Source of the DNA: Paracoccaceae bacterium
GTDB lineage: Bacteria; Pseudomonadota; Alphaproteobacteria; Rhodobacterales; Rhodobacteraceae
Assembly: GCA_028284605.1 (NCBI GenBank)
Contig: JANQRL010000009.1
Location: forward strand, 1-64,000
Length of the DNA stretch: 64,000 bases
Reading direction: 5' to 3'
The position numbers and the translations under genes are program-made. The notes beneath the pieces were generated by a model. The model was not told where the DNA came from. It searched no databases and worked only from the letters and a program-made list of their open reading frames with translations. This document shows, piece after piece, positions 7,779 through 16,551 of this stretch (positions are counted from its first letter, which is position 1; every line of letters starts with the position of its first letter).

Positions 7779-9911
7779 ATGTTCAACGAAGTGAAAAAAT
7801 CCATCCAGTGGGGTGAGGAAACTCTGACTCTGGAAACCGGCAAGATCGCCCGTCAGGCCGACGGTTCGGTCGTCGCCACCTATGGCGAAACCTCCGTCAT
7901 GGCCAACGTGACCTTCGCCAAGGAACCCAAGCCCGGCCAAGACTTCTTCCCCCTGACCGTGCATTACCAGGAGAAGTACTACGCCGCCGGCAAGGTGCCG
8001 GGCGGCTTCTTCAAGCGCGAGGCGCGGCCGACCGAAAAGGAGACGCTCACCGCGCGGCTCATCGACCGGCCGATCCGACCGCTCTTCGTGTCGGGCTTCA
8101 AGAACGAAGTGCTCGTGATGTGCACCGTCTTGAGCCACGACCTCGTCAACGATCCCGACATGGTTGCGATGATCGCCGCCTCCGCGGCGCTGACCATCTC
8201 CGGCGTGCCCTTTATGGGCCCGATCGCCGGCTGCCGCGTCGGCTTCGAGGATGGCGATTACATCCTCAACCCGACCGTCGACGACATGCACGCGCTGCGC
8301 TCGAACCCCGACCAGCGCCTCGACCTCGTCGTCGCGGGCACCAAGGACGCCGTGATGATGGTGGAATCGGAGGCTTATGAACTGACCGAGGCCGAAATGC
8401 TCGGCGCCGTCACCTTCGCCCACGAACAGATCCAGCCGGTGATCGACCTCATCGTGGACCTCGCCGAGGATGCCGCGAACGAACCCTTCGACTACCAGCC
8501 CCCCGACATGGCCGATCTCTACGCGGCAGTGAAGGCCGCGGGTGAGGAGAAGGTGCGCGAGGCCTACACGATCCTCGACAAGCAGGACCGGACCGACGCC
8601 CAGCGCGCCGCCCGCGACCACATCCTCGACAGCCTCACCGAAGAGCAGCGCGAGGACATCAATGTCGTCCAGGCGATCAAGAAGCTCGAAGCCTCGATCC
8701 TGCGCGGCGATGTGGTGAAATCCGGCAAGCGGATCGACGGCCGGGCGCTGGACGAGGTGCGCTCCATCGTAAGCGAGACCCACATCCTGCCCCGGACCCA
8801 CGGCTCGGCGCTCTTCACCCGCGGCGAGACCCAGGCCCTCGTGGTGACCACCCTCGGCACCGGCGACGACGAACAGTTCATCGACGCGCTGCACGGGAAC
8901 TTCAAATCGAACTTCCTGCTGCACTACAACTTCCCGCCCTATTCGGTCGGCGAAGCGGGCCGCGTCGGCCCTCCGGGACGGCGCGAGATCGGCCACGGCA
9001 AGCTTGCCTGGCGCGCGCTCCAGGCTGTTCTGCCCGCGGCGACGGACTTCCCCTACACGGTGCGCGTGGTCTCCGAGATCACCGAATCGAACGGCTCGTC
9101 CTCCATGGCCTCGGTCTGCGGCGGCTCGCTTTCGATGATGGATGCCGGTGTGCCGCTCAAAGCCCCCGTGGCCGGCGTTGCGATGGGGTTGATCCTCGAG
9201 GACGATGGCTCCTACGCGGTCCTGACCGACATCCTGGGCGACGAGGACCATCTCGGCGACATGGACTTCAAGGTTGCGGGCACCGAGAAGGGCATCACTT
9301 CGCTCCAGATGGACATCAAGGTCGCCGGCATCACGCCGGAGATCATGGAAAAGGCCCTGGCCCAGGCCAAGGCGGGCCGGATGCATATCCTGGGCGAGAT
9401 GGCCAAGGCGCTCACCGAGGCGGGTGAGTTCTCGATCCACGCGCCCCGCATCGAGACGATGAATGTGCCCACCGACAAGATCCGCGAAGTGATCGGCTCG
9501 GGCGGCAAGGTGATCCGCGAGATCGTCGAGGTCTCCGGCGCCAAGGTCGACATCAACGATGACGGCGTGGTCAAGATCGCCTCGCCGAACCAGGAGTCGA
9601 TCCAGAAGGCCTACGACATGATCCACTCCATCGTGGCCGAGCCCGAAGAAGGCAAGGTCTACAAGGGCACCGTGGTGAAGATCGTCGATTTCGGCGCCTT
9701 CGTGAACTTCTTCGGCAAGCGCGACGGTCTGGTGCATGTGAGCCAGATCGAGAACCGCCGCCTGAACCATCCCTCGGACGTGCTGAAGGAAGGCCAGGAA
9801 GTCTGGGTCAAGCTCCTGGGCTTCGACGACCGCGGCAAGGTGCGCCTGTCGATGAAGGTCGTCGATCAGGAGACCGGCGAAGAGGCAAAGAAGGAAGAGC
9901 CGGCGGAATAG
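7779..9911 (+). CDS. pnp: Polyribonucleotide nucleotidyltransferase (PNPase)
   Basis: A 710-residue enzyme, full length for the family. Order of domains: RNase PH domain 1 (residues about 10-140), the all-helical linker, RNase PH domain 2 (about 310-540, with [20 protein letters not shown] and [20 protein letters not shown]), a KH domain ([17 protein letters not shown]) and a C-terminal S1 domain ([20 protein letters not shown]). It degrades RNA 3' to 5' with phosphate and works with RNase E in the degradosome. The start at 7779 has AGGA 8 bases upstream; an in-frame ATG at 7665 has no family support. The usual rpsO neighbour is absent here. The GC-rich leader (7640-7778) can pair with itself and may allow the RNase III-type autoregulation known in enterics. 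Confidence 0.98.
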   Translation: MFNEVKKSIQWGEETLTLETGKIARQADGSVVATYGETSVMANVTFAKEPKPGQDFFPLTVHYQEKYYAAGKVPGGFFKREARPTEKETLTARLIDRPIRPLFVSGFKNEVLVMCTVLSHDLVNDPDMVAMIAASAALTISGVPFMGPIAGCRVGFEDGDYILNPTVDDMHALRSNPDQRLDLVVAGTKDAVMMVESEAYELTEAEMLGAVTFAHEQIQPVIDLIVDLAEDAANEPFDYQPPDMADLYAAVKAAGEEKVREAYTILDKQDRTDAQRAARDHILDSLTEEQREDINVVQAIKKLEASILRGDVVKSGKRIDGRALDEVRSIVSETHILPRTHGSALFTRGETQALVVTTLGTGDDEQFIDALHGNFKSNFLLHYNFPPYSVGEAGRVGPPGRREIGHGKLAWRALQAVLPAATDFPYTVRVVSEITESNGSSSMASVCGGSLSMMDAGVPLKAPVAGVAMGLILEDDGSYAVLTDILGDEDHLGDMDFKVAGTEKGITSLQMDIKVAGITPEIMEKALAQAKAGRMHILGEMAKALTEAGEFSIHAPRIETMNVPTDKIREVIGSGGKVIREIVEVSGAKVDINDDGVVKIASPNQESIQKAYDMIHSIVAEPEEGKVYKGTVVKIVDFGAFVNFFGKRDGLVHVSQIENRRLNHPSDVLKEGQEVWVKLLGFDDRGKVRLSMKVVDQETGEEAKKEEPAE

Positions 9912-9935
9912 GGCCCTCTACCTCGAAGAAGAGAG

Positions 9936-9968
9936 AACGCCGTCCCACTCGGGGCGGCGTTTTTCTTT
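9936..9968 (+). terminator. Rho-independent terminator after pnp
   Basis: Stem ACGCCGTCCC (9937-9946) pairs with GGGGCGGCGT (9951-9960) including one G-U pair, with loop ACTC, followed by TTTTCTTT (9961-9968). It lies 26 bases past the pnp stop. Confidence 0.9.
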
Positions 9969-10030
9969 GGCACCGCCGCAAAGGTCTGCTCCGAGCCCTT
10001 TGCGGAGGTTCGACAAGGCTCGCGCCGAGA

Positions 10031-10210
10031 CCGCGCATCGACGGGCCGCCGAGCGGCGATCCATCGATTGCTCAGCGCGCTTTATCCCCGCCACATCCGA
10101 AATAGCTCCGAACGACGCGCTGACGTCACCCAATCGCCGGTCCGGGGGGCGGCCCGTCGATGCGCGGCCGGCTTCGCCTCTGTTCCGCGCGGCATTGCTC
10201 GAAGGTTCGC
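10031..10210 (-). repeat. Dispersed ~180-bp element, copy E2 (subtype 1)
   Basis: Reverse-oriented copy of 3523-3703, about 85% identical across its length. Identical stretches include GCGGAACAGAGGCGAAGCCG and GGCGATTGGGTGACGTCAGC (read on the minus strand). The arms GCGCATCGACGGGCCGC and GCGGCCCGTCGATGCGC, one at each side, are conserved. Confidence 0.85.
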
Positions 10211-10303
10211 TTCGTCCCGCAAAGCGGATCACCGCCCCGGCTGCGAGGCGCAGGTCCGACGCGTGACCTACCATCCACGATAGGCGCCGAGCCCGGATCG
10301 AGG

Positions 10304-10322
10304 GTCTGGGTCAAGCTCCTGG
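10304..10322 (+). repeat. 19-bp duplicate of the pnp S1-domain coding sequence
   Basis: GTCTGGGTCAAGCTCCTGG here is identical to 9801-9819 inside pnp, where it encodes VWVKLLG. A GACCGCGGC-like stretch also follows in both. It looks like a short displaced remnant of the pnp 3' end. Confidence 0.75.
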
Positions 10323-10514
10323 ACCGCCGCGGCCGCTGTCAGACCCGCCTCCCCCGAGAATCCCGGTCCCTAAGTCCCTGCGCCGAAGCCTAATGTGTCG
10401 CAGTAGGACCCGTTCGCCACAGCGAGCCAACCTCACGCAGCCGTGAGTTTGGCCGCCAAGTCAGGCGCGCGATAGACTGATAGGCGAAGAATCGCTGCCG
10501 ATCAGGAGACGACC

Positions 10515-11102
10515 ATGCCAACTCGTCGGGAGATACTTGCCGCTGGGGGCGCCGCCGCGCTTCTGGGCGCAGCACCTGCCTTGGCCCAGACCGCGCCCAC
10601 CGGACAGGCGGCGGTTGCGGCACCGCAGCCACCCGATCCGATGATGCCCCGCATCGTGCGGCTCTCCACCGCGACGCCGGCCGGCGAGGTTCATGTCGAC
10701 CCGGGCGCCTTCTCGCTCTACTGGACTCTGCCGGGCGGGCTCGCGATCCGCTATATGGTTGGCATCGGGCGCGGCGATCTCTACGAGAGCGGGCGTTTCG
10801 TGGTCGGGGCGAAGAAGGAATGGCCGAGCTGGACGCCGACACCCGAGATGATCGAGCGTGACCCGGACCAGTACAAGCAATGGGAAGACGGCATGCCCGG
10901 CGGGCCGCAGAACCCGCTCGGCGCCCGCGCGCTCTATCTCTTCGTGCCCGGCGGCGGTGACACGTTTCTGCGCATCCACGGCACCAACGCCCCGTCGACT
11001 ATCGGCTCGGCAGTGTCTAATGGTTGCGTCCGGCTGGTCAACGAGCAGGCGATCCACCTCTACGACCAGGTCCCGAAAGGCGCGATGGTGACGCTGCACT
11101 GA
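10515..11102 (+). CDS. L,D-transpeptidase (YkuD family)
   Basis: A 195-residue exported enzyme. The N-terminus PTRREILAAGGAAALLGAAP is a Tat-like signal with a TRREIL motif and an AQ cleavage region near residue 25. The catalytic YkuD block lies at about residues 156-176: HGTNAPSTIGSAVSNGCVRL with the conserved His, Ser-x-Gly-Cys and Arg, the cysteine being the nucleophile. Members make 3-3 cross-links in peptidoglycan or attach proteins to it. A short proline-rich linker (about 26-45) joins the signal to the domain. AGGAGA lies 7 bases before the ATG. It faces a glycosyltransferase gene tail to tail with a 23-base gap. Confidence 0.9.
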   Translation: MPTRREILAAGGAAALLGAAPALAQTAPTGQAAVAAPQPPDPMMPRIVRLSTATPAGEVHVDPGAFSLYWTLPGGLAIRYMVGIGRGDLYESGRFVVGAKKEWPSWTPTPEMIERDPDQYKQWEDGMPGGPQNPLGARALYLFVPGGGDTFLRIHGTNAPSTIGSAVSNGCVRLVNEQAIHLYDQVPKGAMVTLH

Positions 11103-11125
11103 GCCGGGACCCACCGACCCCGGTC

Positions 11126-12112
11126 TCAATTGCCGGTCACGTTAGCGTAGAGATCCGAGGTGCCGCCGCGCCAGGCGCGCAGACGACCGATGATCCACCC
11201 GCTCGACCGCGCGACGGTCAGCAGCGTCCGGCCGCCGGTCAGCGGCAGCGCGAGCACCAGCACCACGACGGAGACGACACGGGCCGCAACCGCCGCCCCA
11301 TCCCTGATCAGCCGCCGCGACGTCGGCGGGCCCTTGCGGCGGAAGTTCGAGGTCGACTGGTCCCGGGCGCGTCGAAACTGGTAGCCGAAGGTCAGCCGTT
11401 CCGGCGGGATCGTCTCGAAGACCCGGGCATCGGCGACCCAGCCGACCGGCAGGCCCCTGGCCCGTGCTTGATCGTGAAACTTGGCGTCGGTGCCGCCGGT
11501 GAAGCGCATCGCCTCGTCGAACCAGAGCCCATGTTCGGTGAACAGCGCCAGCTCGGCGAGCCAGTTGTTCGTCACCGTCGTCGTCGGGCCGCTATCGGCC
11601 GGGCTGCCGACCCGGGCCGCGGCGGCGGCCTTGCTCCGATAACGGCGGCGGATGTTGTCGTGCATCAGGCGCTGTGTGAAGGTCAGGTCTTGAGGGGCAT
11701 CGGCGATCAGCAGCGGTGCGCCCACCAGCATCGCCGGGCCGCTCCGCCAACCTGCCACGAGCCGCGCCAGCCAATCGGGGGCGACCATTTCGTCATCGTC
11801 GACGAAGGCCAGAAGATCGTGCCCGGCGGCGATCGCCTCCCGCGCCGCCCGGTTCCGGGCAAACGGAATCCCGAGTTCCGGCTCGTGGACATATCGCAGC
11901 GGCACCGGAAAGCCGGCCGCGCGGGCTTCCACCAGATCCCGGTTCCGTGGCGCATCGTCGTTCTCGACGATCAGAACATCGACGCTGGCACTGGGCACCG
12001 TTTCGAGCGCCGCGAGGCTGTCGAGCAATCGTTCAAGCATCTTCGGGCGACGCCTGGTGAGCGCCGCCACCGTAATGCTGATCTGTCCGATCTTGACCGA
12101 TCCGCCGTTCAT
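11126..12112 (-). CDS. Glycosyltransferase family 2 protein
   Basis: A 328-residue GT-A fold transferase. The N-terminal strand ISITVAALTRRRPKMLERLL, VDVLIVENDD, the GIPFARNRAAREA helix, and the acidic sugar-nucleotide site FVDDDEMVAPDW (Asp105-Asp107) are standard for GT2. A hydrophobic C-terminal segment around residues 275-310 suggests membrane attachment. The acceptor is unknown; no polysaccharide cluster is nearby. Its ATG overlaps the stop of the upstream peroxiredoxin by 4 bases (ATGA), so the two are probably translated together, an unusual pairing. Confidence 0.85.
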   Translation of the reverse strand: MNGGSVKIGQISITVAALTRRRPKMLERLLDSLAALETVPSASVDVLIVENDDAPRNRDLVEARAAGFPVPLRYVHEPELGIPFARNRAAREAIAAGHDLLAFVDDDEMVAPDWLARLVAGWRSGPAMLVGAPLLIADAPQDLTFTQRLMHDNIRRRYRSKAAAAARVGSPADSGPTTTVTNNWLAELALFTEHGLWFDEAMRFTGGTDAKFHDQARARGLPVGWVADARVFETIPPERLTFGYQFRRARDQSTSNFRRKGPPTSRRLIRDGAAVAARVVSVVVLVLALPLTGGRTLLTVARSSGWIIGRLRAWRGGTSDLYANVTGN

Positions 12113-12762
12113 GCCGGGAGCTTAACGGTCCTCAGATAAGGCAGTCTAGCGGTGAACTCACCATACTTGGCACGTGCGTCATCGTCGCTCACCGTGACCG
12201 GCACGATCACGTCCTGGCCGGGCAGCCAATCGGCGGGCGTCGCCACGTTCTCCCGCGCCGCGGTCTGGAGCGCGTCGACGGCGCGCAACACCTCGGCGAA
12301 GTTGCGCCCCACATTCATCGGATAGGTCATCGACAGTTTCAGCGTCTTGTCCGGCCCGATGATGAAGACCGACCGCACCGTGGCACTGTCGGCCGGGCTG
12401 CGGCCCTCCGGCAGGTAAGCCTCGGCGGGTAGCATGTCGAAGGCTTTCGACACTTCGAGCCCTGCATCGGCGATGATCGGAAAACCCGCCCTGGCGCCGC
12501 CGAAACCCTCGATATCGCCCTTCCACTTCACATGCTCCGCGACCCCGTCGACGGACACACCGATCACCTTCACGCCGCGCTTCTCCCACTCGTCGGCAAG
12601 CCGCGCGACGGCGCTGAACTCCGTCGTGCAGACCGGAGTGAAGTCCTTGGGATGGGAAAACAGGATCGCCCAGCTCTCGCCGATCCAGTCATGCAGCGCA
12701 AAGCTACCCTGATCGGTCTCGACGGTGAGATTGGGGATGGTATCGTTGATCCGAAGGGCCAT
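12109..12762 (-). CDS. 1-Cys peroxiredoxin (Prx6 type)
   Basis: A 217-residue peroxiredoxin. The peroxidatic cysteine is Cys45 in HPKDFTPVCTTEFS. There is no second cysteine anywhere, so this is a true 1-Cys enzyme needing an external thiol. The long C-terminal domain (from about residue 165, PADWLPGQDVIVP) is the Prx6 landmark. It reduces peroxides in the cytoplasm. The start at 12762 fits the family N-terminus (MALRINDTIPNLTVET); a longer frame runs on, antisense to the aldehyde dehydrogenase, and is an artefact. It is divergent from that dehydrogenase and coupled by a 4-base overlap to the downstream glycosyltransferase. Confidence 0.93.
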   Translation of the reverse strand: MALRINDTIPNLTVETDQGSFALHDWIGESWAILFSHPKDFTPVCTTEFSAVARLADEWEKRGVKVIGVSVDGVAEHVKWKGDIEGFGGARAGFPIIADAGLEVSKAFDMLPAEAYLPEGRSPADSATVRSVFIIGPDKTLKLSMTYPMNVGRNFAEVLRAVDALQTAARENVATPADWLPGQDVIVPVTVSDDDARAKYGEFTARLPYLRTVKLPA

Positions 12763-12903
12763 GTCGGTGCTCCTTACTGGCGTGTCGCGAGCGCAAATGC
12801 CGCCCGGTGTCGTGCGCGATATAGACAGGATTGGACAGTGCCGCCACGGTCGTTTGGCAATTCCGGGAAGCGGTGCCAAAACGGCGTCGAAAGGGAGAAC
12901 ATC

Positions 12904-14337
12904 ATGATCGAGAAACGCGACTTCTACATCGACGGCGCTTGGACGGCGCCCGCTCAGGCGAATGACTATACCGTGATCGACCCCTCGACCGAGGAACCGG
13001 CGGCGGTGATCTCGCTCGGCAGCCAGGCCGATACCGACGCCGCCGTGGCCGCGGCGAACCGCGCCTTCCCCGGCTGGGCCGCCACGCCGCCCGCCGAACG
13101 GATCGCGCTGATGGAAAAGGTCCTCGACCTCTACACAGCGCGTCAGGACGAGATGGCCGAGATGATCTCGCTTGAGATGGGAGCGCCGGCCACGCTCTCG
13201 CGCAATTCCCAGGTCGATGAGGGCAACATCACCGACGCCATCGCCACCGCCAAGGCGTTCCAGTTCGAGCACCCGCTCGGCGATCACGCCCCGGGCGCCA
13301 TAATTCTGCACGAGCCTATCGGCACCGTCGGTATGATCACCCCCTGGAACTGGCCGATCAGCCAGGTCACGCTGAAGGTGTTCCCGGCGCTGGCCGCGGG
13401 CTGCACGATGGTGCTGAAGCCGTCCGAATACGCGCCGCTCGACGCGATGATGCTGGCCGAGATGATCGACGCCGCCGGCGTGCCCAAGGGCGTCTTCAAC
13501 CTGGTCAATGGCGATGGCGAAGGCGTCGGCACCCAGCTTTCCAAACATCCGGGCATCGACATGATCAGCTTCACCGGCTCCACCCGCGCCGGCATCGCGA
13601 TCTCCAAGGCCGCGGCGGATACGCTCAAGCGCGTGAGCCTGGAGCTCGGCGGCAAGGGCGCCAATATCGTCTTCGCCGATGCCGACGAAAAGGCGGTAAT
13701 CCGGGGCGCGCGGCACTGCTTCAACAATTCCGGCCAGTCCTGCAACGCGCCGACCCGGATGCTGGTGGAACGCCCGCGCTACGAGGCGGCCGTCGAACAG
13801 GCCCGCGAGGTCGCCGAGGCCACCAAGGTCGCCCCGGCCAACGAGGAAGGCCGCCATATCGGTCCGCTGGTCTCCGAGCGCCAGTTCAACAGGGTCCAGG
13901 ACCTGATCCAGAAAGGCATCGACGAAGGCGCGCGTCTGGTGGCGGGCGGTGTGGGGCGGCCCGACGGCCTCAACCGCGGCTTCTACGTCCGGCCCACGGT
14001 CTTTGCCGATGTCACCAACGACATGAGCGTCATGCAGCAGGAGATCTTCGGCCCCGTGCTCTCGATCATGCCCTTCGACAGCGAGGACGAGGCCCTCGAG
14101 ATCGCCAATGACACGCCCTACGGCCTGACGAACTACGTCCAGTCCGGCGATACCGACCGCCGCCGCCGCTTCGCCCGCGAGCTGCGCTCCGGCATGGTGG
14201 AGATGAACGGCCAGAGCCGCGGCGCCGGCGCACCTTTCGGCGGGGTCAAGCAATCCGGCAATGGCCGCGAGGGCGGAGTCTGGGGCCTCGAGGAATATCT
14301 CGAGGTCAAATCCGTCTCCGGCTGGGCCGCCGAGTGA
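12904..14337 (+). CDS. NAD(P)-dependent aldehyde dehydrogenase
   Basis: A 477-residue member of the ALDH superfamily. Catalytic residues are visible: Glu247 in SLELGGKGANIVF and Cys280 in NNSGQSCNAPTR. The cofactor segment TPWNWPISQVTLKVFPALAA and the C-terminal EIFGPVLSIM are also present. Members oxidise aldehydes to acids. The substrate is not clear from sequence; the GQSCNAPTR form is common in broad-range aldehyde dehydrogenases. AAAGGGAG precedes the ATG by about 8 bases. The stop overlaps the GTG start of a DUF998-type membrane protein (GTGA), so both are likely on one transcript. Confidence 0.93.
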   Translation: MIEKRDFYIDGAWTAPAQANDYTVIDPSTEEPAAVISLGSQADTDAAVAAANRAFPGWAATPPAERIALMEKVLDLYTARQDEMAEMISLEMGAPATLSRNSQVDEGNITDAIATAKAFQFEHPLGDHAPGAIILHEPIGTVGMITPWNWPISQVTLKVFPALAAGCTMVLKPSEYAPLDAMMLAEMIDAAGVPKGVFNLVNGDGEGVGTQLSKHPGIDMISFTGSTRAGIAISKAAADTLKRVSLELGGKGANIVFADADEKAVIRGARHCFNNSGQSCNAPTRMLVERPRYEAAVEQAREVAEATKVAPANEEGRHIGPLVSERQFNRVQDLIQKGIDEGARLVAGGVGRPDGLNRGFYVRPTVFADVTNDMSVMQQEIFGPVLSIMPFDSEDEALEIANDTPYGLTNYVQSGDTDRRRRFARELRSGMVEMNGQSRGAGAPFGGVKQSGNGREGGVWGLEEYLEVKSVSGWAAE

Positions 14338-14900
14338 CCGCGCTCCGCTCGCCGCTCTGGGGGATTGTCGCGCTCTTTGCCGCGATGATCCTCGGCCCGC
14401 TGGCGAGCGACCCGGCCTATTCGACGGTCTCCAACACGACCTCCGAACTGGCCGGCCAGGGCATGCCCAATGCCTGGATCATGCGCACCGGCTTCGCCGC
14501 CTTCGGCCTCGCGGCGATCCTCTCGGCGGCACTCAGGCTGCGGGAGGCACCCTTGATGCATATCCCGGTCCTCCTCTTCGGCCTCGGGATGATTGGCGTC
14601 GCGGTCTGGTCCGGCCCGCCTCTGGACCCGGCCCTGCCCGTCGATGCCGAGGCGGCCCGGATGCACGCGCTCCTCGCCTCCGGCGTCGGCTTCGCCTTCG
14701 CACTGGCCTGCGGCGTCCGCATCTTCCTGCCCGGCGGCGAACCCTTCGAGGGCGTGAGCTGGCTCGGCCTCATCGTCTCCATCGCGATCCCGCTCGCCAT
14801 GACCCGCTTCCCCGAGATCGACGGCGTGCTGCAACGGATCATGTTCGCCGTCAGCGCCCTCTGGCTCTGGCAGCGCTATGGGGCATCTCACGTGCGATAA
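14334..14900 (+). CDS. DUF998-type integral membrane protein
   Basis: A 188-residue membrane protein with six hydrophobic segments (around residues 8-22, 47-65, 73-88, 109-128, 139-155 and 163-178). The early extracytoplasmic stretch with DPAYSTVSNTTSELAGQGMP matches the DUF998 pattern, in which a Ser/Glu-rich loop follows the first helix. No function is established for the family. It starts with GTG at 14334, overlapping the aldehyde dehydrogenase stop by 4 bases, which argues for translational coupling. Confidence 0.7.
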   Translation: MTALRSPLWGIVALFAAMILGPLASDPAYSTVSNTTSELAGQGMPNAWIMRTGFAAFGLAAILSAALRLREAPLMHIPVLLFGLGMIGVAVWSGPPLDPALPVDAEAARMHALLASGVGFAFALACGVRIFLPGGEPFEGVSWLGLIVSIAIPLAMTRFPEIDGVLQRIMFAVSALWLWQRYGASHVR

Positions 14901-14989
14901 TGCACATCTTTGGTTCCGAAAGCCGCCTTTAGCGCATCTCCGCAAATGATATGTCTGGGGCAACACGCAGACAGCACAGGAGATGCGCC

Positions 14990-15919
14990 ATGCTGAACCA
15001 GATCAAGGGCCTGCACCATGTCACCTCGCTCGCCTCCTCGGCCCGCGAGAACAACGCCTTCTTCACCAATGTCCTCGGCCTGCGCCGGGTCAAGAAGACG
15101 GTCAATTTCGATGCCCCCGACGTCTACCACCTCTACTACGGCGACGCGGACGGCACGCCCGGTACCGTGATGACCTACTTCCCCTTCCCCCATGCCGCCC
15201 GCGGCCGCCCGGGGACCGGCGAGGTCGGCACCACCGCCTTTGCGATCCCGAAAGGCAGCGCGAAAGTCTGGGCCGAACGGCTCGGCACCTTCGAGGTCGA
15301 GGATCTCGCCACCGACACCCGCTTCGGCGAAGTCCGCGTGACCTTCAAAGGGCCGGATGGCGACGGCTTCGCGCTGGTCGAGACCGGTGATGACGACCGC
15401 GCCCCCTGGACCGGCAACGGCGTCGATGCCGATATGGCGATCCGCGGCTTCCATTCCGCCGAAATGCGGCTCCGCGACGCGGGCGCCAGTGCCGAACTCC
15501 TCCGCTTCATGGGCTATGAGGAGGTGGACAGCGACGGCGACCACACCCGCTTCGCCGTACCCGGCGGCAACGGCGCGGACGTGATCGATATCGAGACCCT
15601 GCCGGGCGTGCAACATGCCGGCCAGGGTGCCGGATCGGTCCACCACATCGCCTTCGCCGTGGAAAACCGCGCCCGGCAGCTCGAAGTCCGCGAGGCGCTC
15701 CTCGATACCGGCTATCAGGTCACGCCGGTGATCGACCGGGATTACTTCTGGGCGATCTACTTCCGCACCCCCGGCGGCGTGCTCTTCGAAGTGGCCACCA
15801 ACGAGCCCGGCTTCGACCGGGACGAGGACAGCGCCCATCTCGGCGAGGCGCTCAAGCTGCCCTCGCAGCACGAGCACCTGCGCACCACGCTCGAACGTCA
15901 TCTGGAGCCGATCGAATGA
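14990..15919 (+). CDS. Ring-cleaving dioxygenase-like glyoxalase protein (MhqO type)
   Basis: A 309-residue protein of two vicinal-oxygen-chelate modules. It opens with IKGLHHVTSLASSARENNAF, the usual first strand with the metal-ligand His, and the second half has HHIAFAVENRARQLEVREAL and PGGVLFEVATNEPGF (a Glu ligand). This is the MhqA/MhqO group, linked in Bacillus subtilis to hydroquinone and quinone detoxification. AGGAG at 14978-14982 supports the start at 14990. The next gene overlaps it by 4 bases and is an MhqD-like hydrolase, so the pair resembles the mhq quinone-resistance genes. No MarR/MhqR regulator is adjacent. Confidence 0.85.
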   Translation: MLNQIKGLHHVTSLASSARENNAFFTNVLGLRRVKKTVNFDAPDVYHLYYGDADGTPGTVMTYFPFPHAARGRPGTGEVGTTAFAIPKGSAKVWAERLGTFEVEDLATDTRFGEVRVTFKGPDGDGFALVETGDDDRAPWTGNGVDADMAIRGFHSAEMRLRDAGASAELLRFMGYEEVDSDGDHTRFAVPGGNGADVIDIETLPGVQHAGQGAGSVHHIAFAVENRARQLEVREALLDTGYQVTPVIDRDYFWAIYFRTPGGVLFEVATNEPGFDRDEDSAHLGEALKLPSQHEHLRTTLERHLEPIE

Positions 15920-16542
15920 CCTATCATGCTGCTACGACTGAAGGGGCGCCCGGCGCGCCCCTTCTCCTCACCTTCCACGGCACCGGCGGGTCCGAAGGGC
16001 AGTTCCACTCTTTCGCCGAAAGCCTCATACCCGGCGCCCACATCGTTTCCCCACGCGGCGACGTGAGCGAAATGGGCGCCGCCCGCTTCTTCCGCCGCAC
16101 CGGCGAGGGGGTCTACGACATGGCCGACCTCGCCCGGGCGACCGCGAAGATGGCCGGGTTCATCGCCGATCAGAAAGCGCGGGTCGGCGCCAACCGAGTG
16201 GCCGCCTTCGGCTACTCGAACGGCGCCAATATCCTCGCCGCCGTCGCGCTCCAGCACCCGGACCTGGTGGACGACATCGCGCTCATGCACCCGCTGATCC
16301 CCTGGTCCCCAGAGCCGCAGCCCGGCCTCGCCGGCAAACGGCTCCTCGTCACCGCCGGCCGCCGCGACCCGATCTGCCCGGCCCCGATGACCGAAACACT
16401 CCTGACCTATCTCGAAGCCCAGGGCGCCGAGGTCACCGCCCACTGGCACGAGGGCGGCCACGAAATCCGCGAGGGCGAGATCGCCGCCCTACAGAGCTTC
16501 CTTCAGCCCCTCCATCTGGCCAAAAATACTCAAATGGCCTGA
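15916..16542 (+). CDS. Carboxylesterase/phospholipase-like alpha/beta hydrolase (MhqD type)
   Basis: A 208-residue serine hydrolase of the small YpfH/MhqD carboxylesterase group. It has the oxyanion segment LLLTFHGTGGSEGQFHSFA, the nucleophile elbow GYSNGAN around residue 97, RRDPICP (acid region) and GGHEI near the end (catalytic His). It overlaps the MhqO-like gene by 4 bases (ATGA). An oddity: the last residues, LAKNTQMA, are encoded by a 26-bp intergenic-type repeat also found outside genes at 6401-6426, so the original stop seems to have been lost and the C-terminus extended. Confidence 0.87.
   Translation: MTYHAATTEGAPGAPLLLTFHGTGGSEGQFHSFAESLIPGAHIVSPRGDVSEMGAARFFRRTGEGVYDMADLARATAKMAGFIADQKARVGANRVAAFGYSNGANILAAVALQHPDLVDDIALMHPLIPWSPEPQPGLAGKRLLVTAGRRDPICPAPMTETLLTYLEAQGAEVTAHWHEGGHEIREGEIAALQSFLQPLHLAKNTQMA
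16504..16529 (+). repeat. 26-bp repeat containing GGCCAAAAATAC, copy 2 (within a gene end)
   Basis: Matches 6401-6426 at 24 of 26 bases. Here it lies inside the coding sequence of the MhqD-like hydrolase and supplies its last residues before the stop at 16540-16542. Confidence 0.8.
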
Positions 16543-16551
16543 CGGCAGTCG

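Larger units (their letters stand above)
9969..10514. other. Intergenic region with repeat copy E2 and a pnp-like fragment
   Basis: No gene is supported here. The region holds dispersed element E2 (10031-10210) and, at 10304-10322, a 19-base exact copy of part of the pnp S1 domain (9801-9819). The remainder is unremarkable. The promoter of the downstream L,D-transpeptidase gene should be in the last 100 bases, but no clear -35/-10 pair was seen. Confidence 0.6.

Noticed and set aside
7641..9770. A 709-codon open frame on the minus strand opposite pnp
   Set aside because: It is the antisense of a certain gene, with His/Asp/Gly-rich composition typical of high-GC shadow frames and no family motif.
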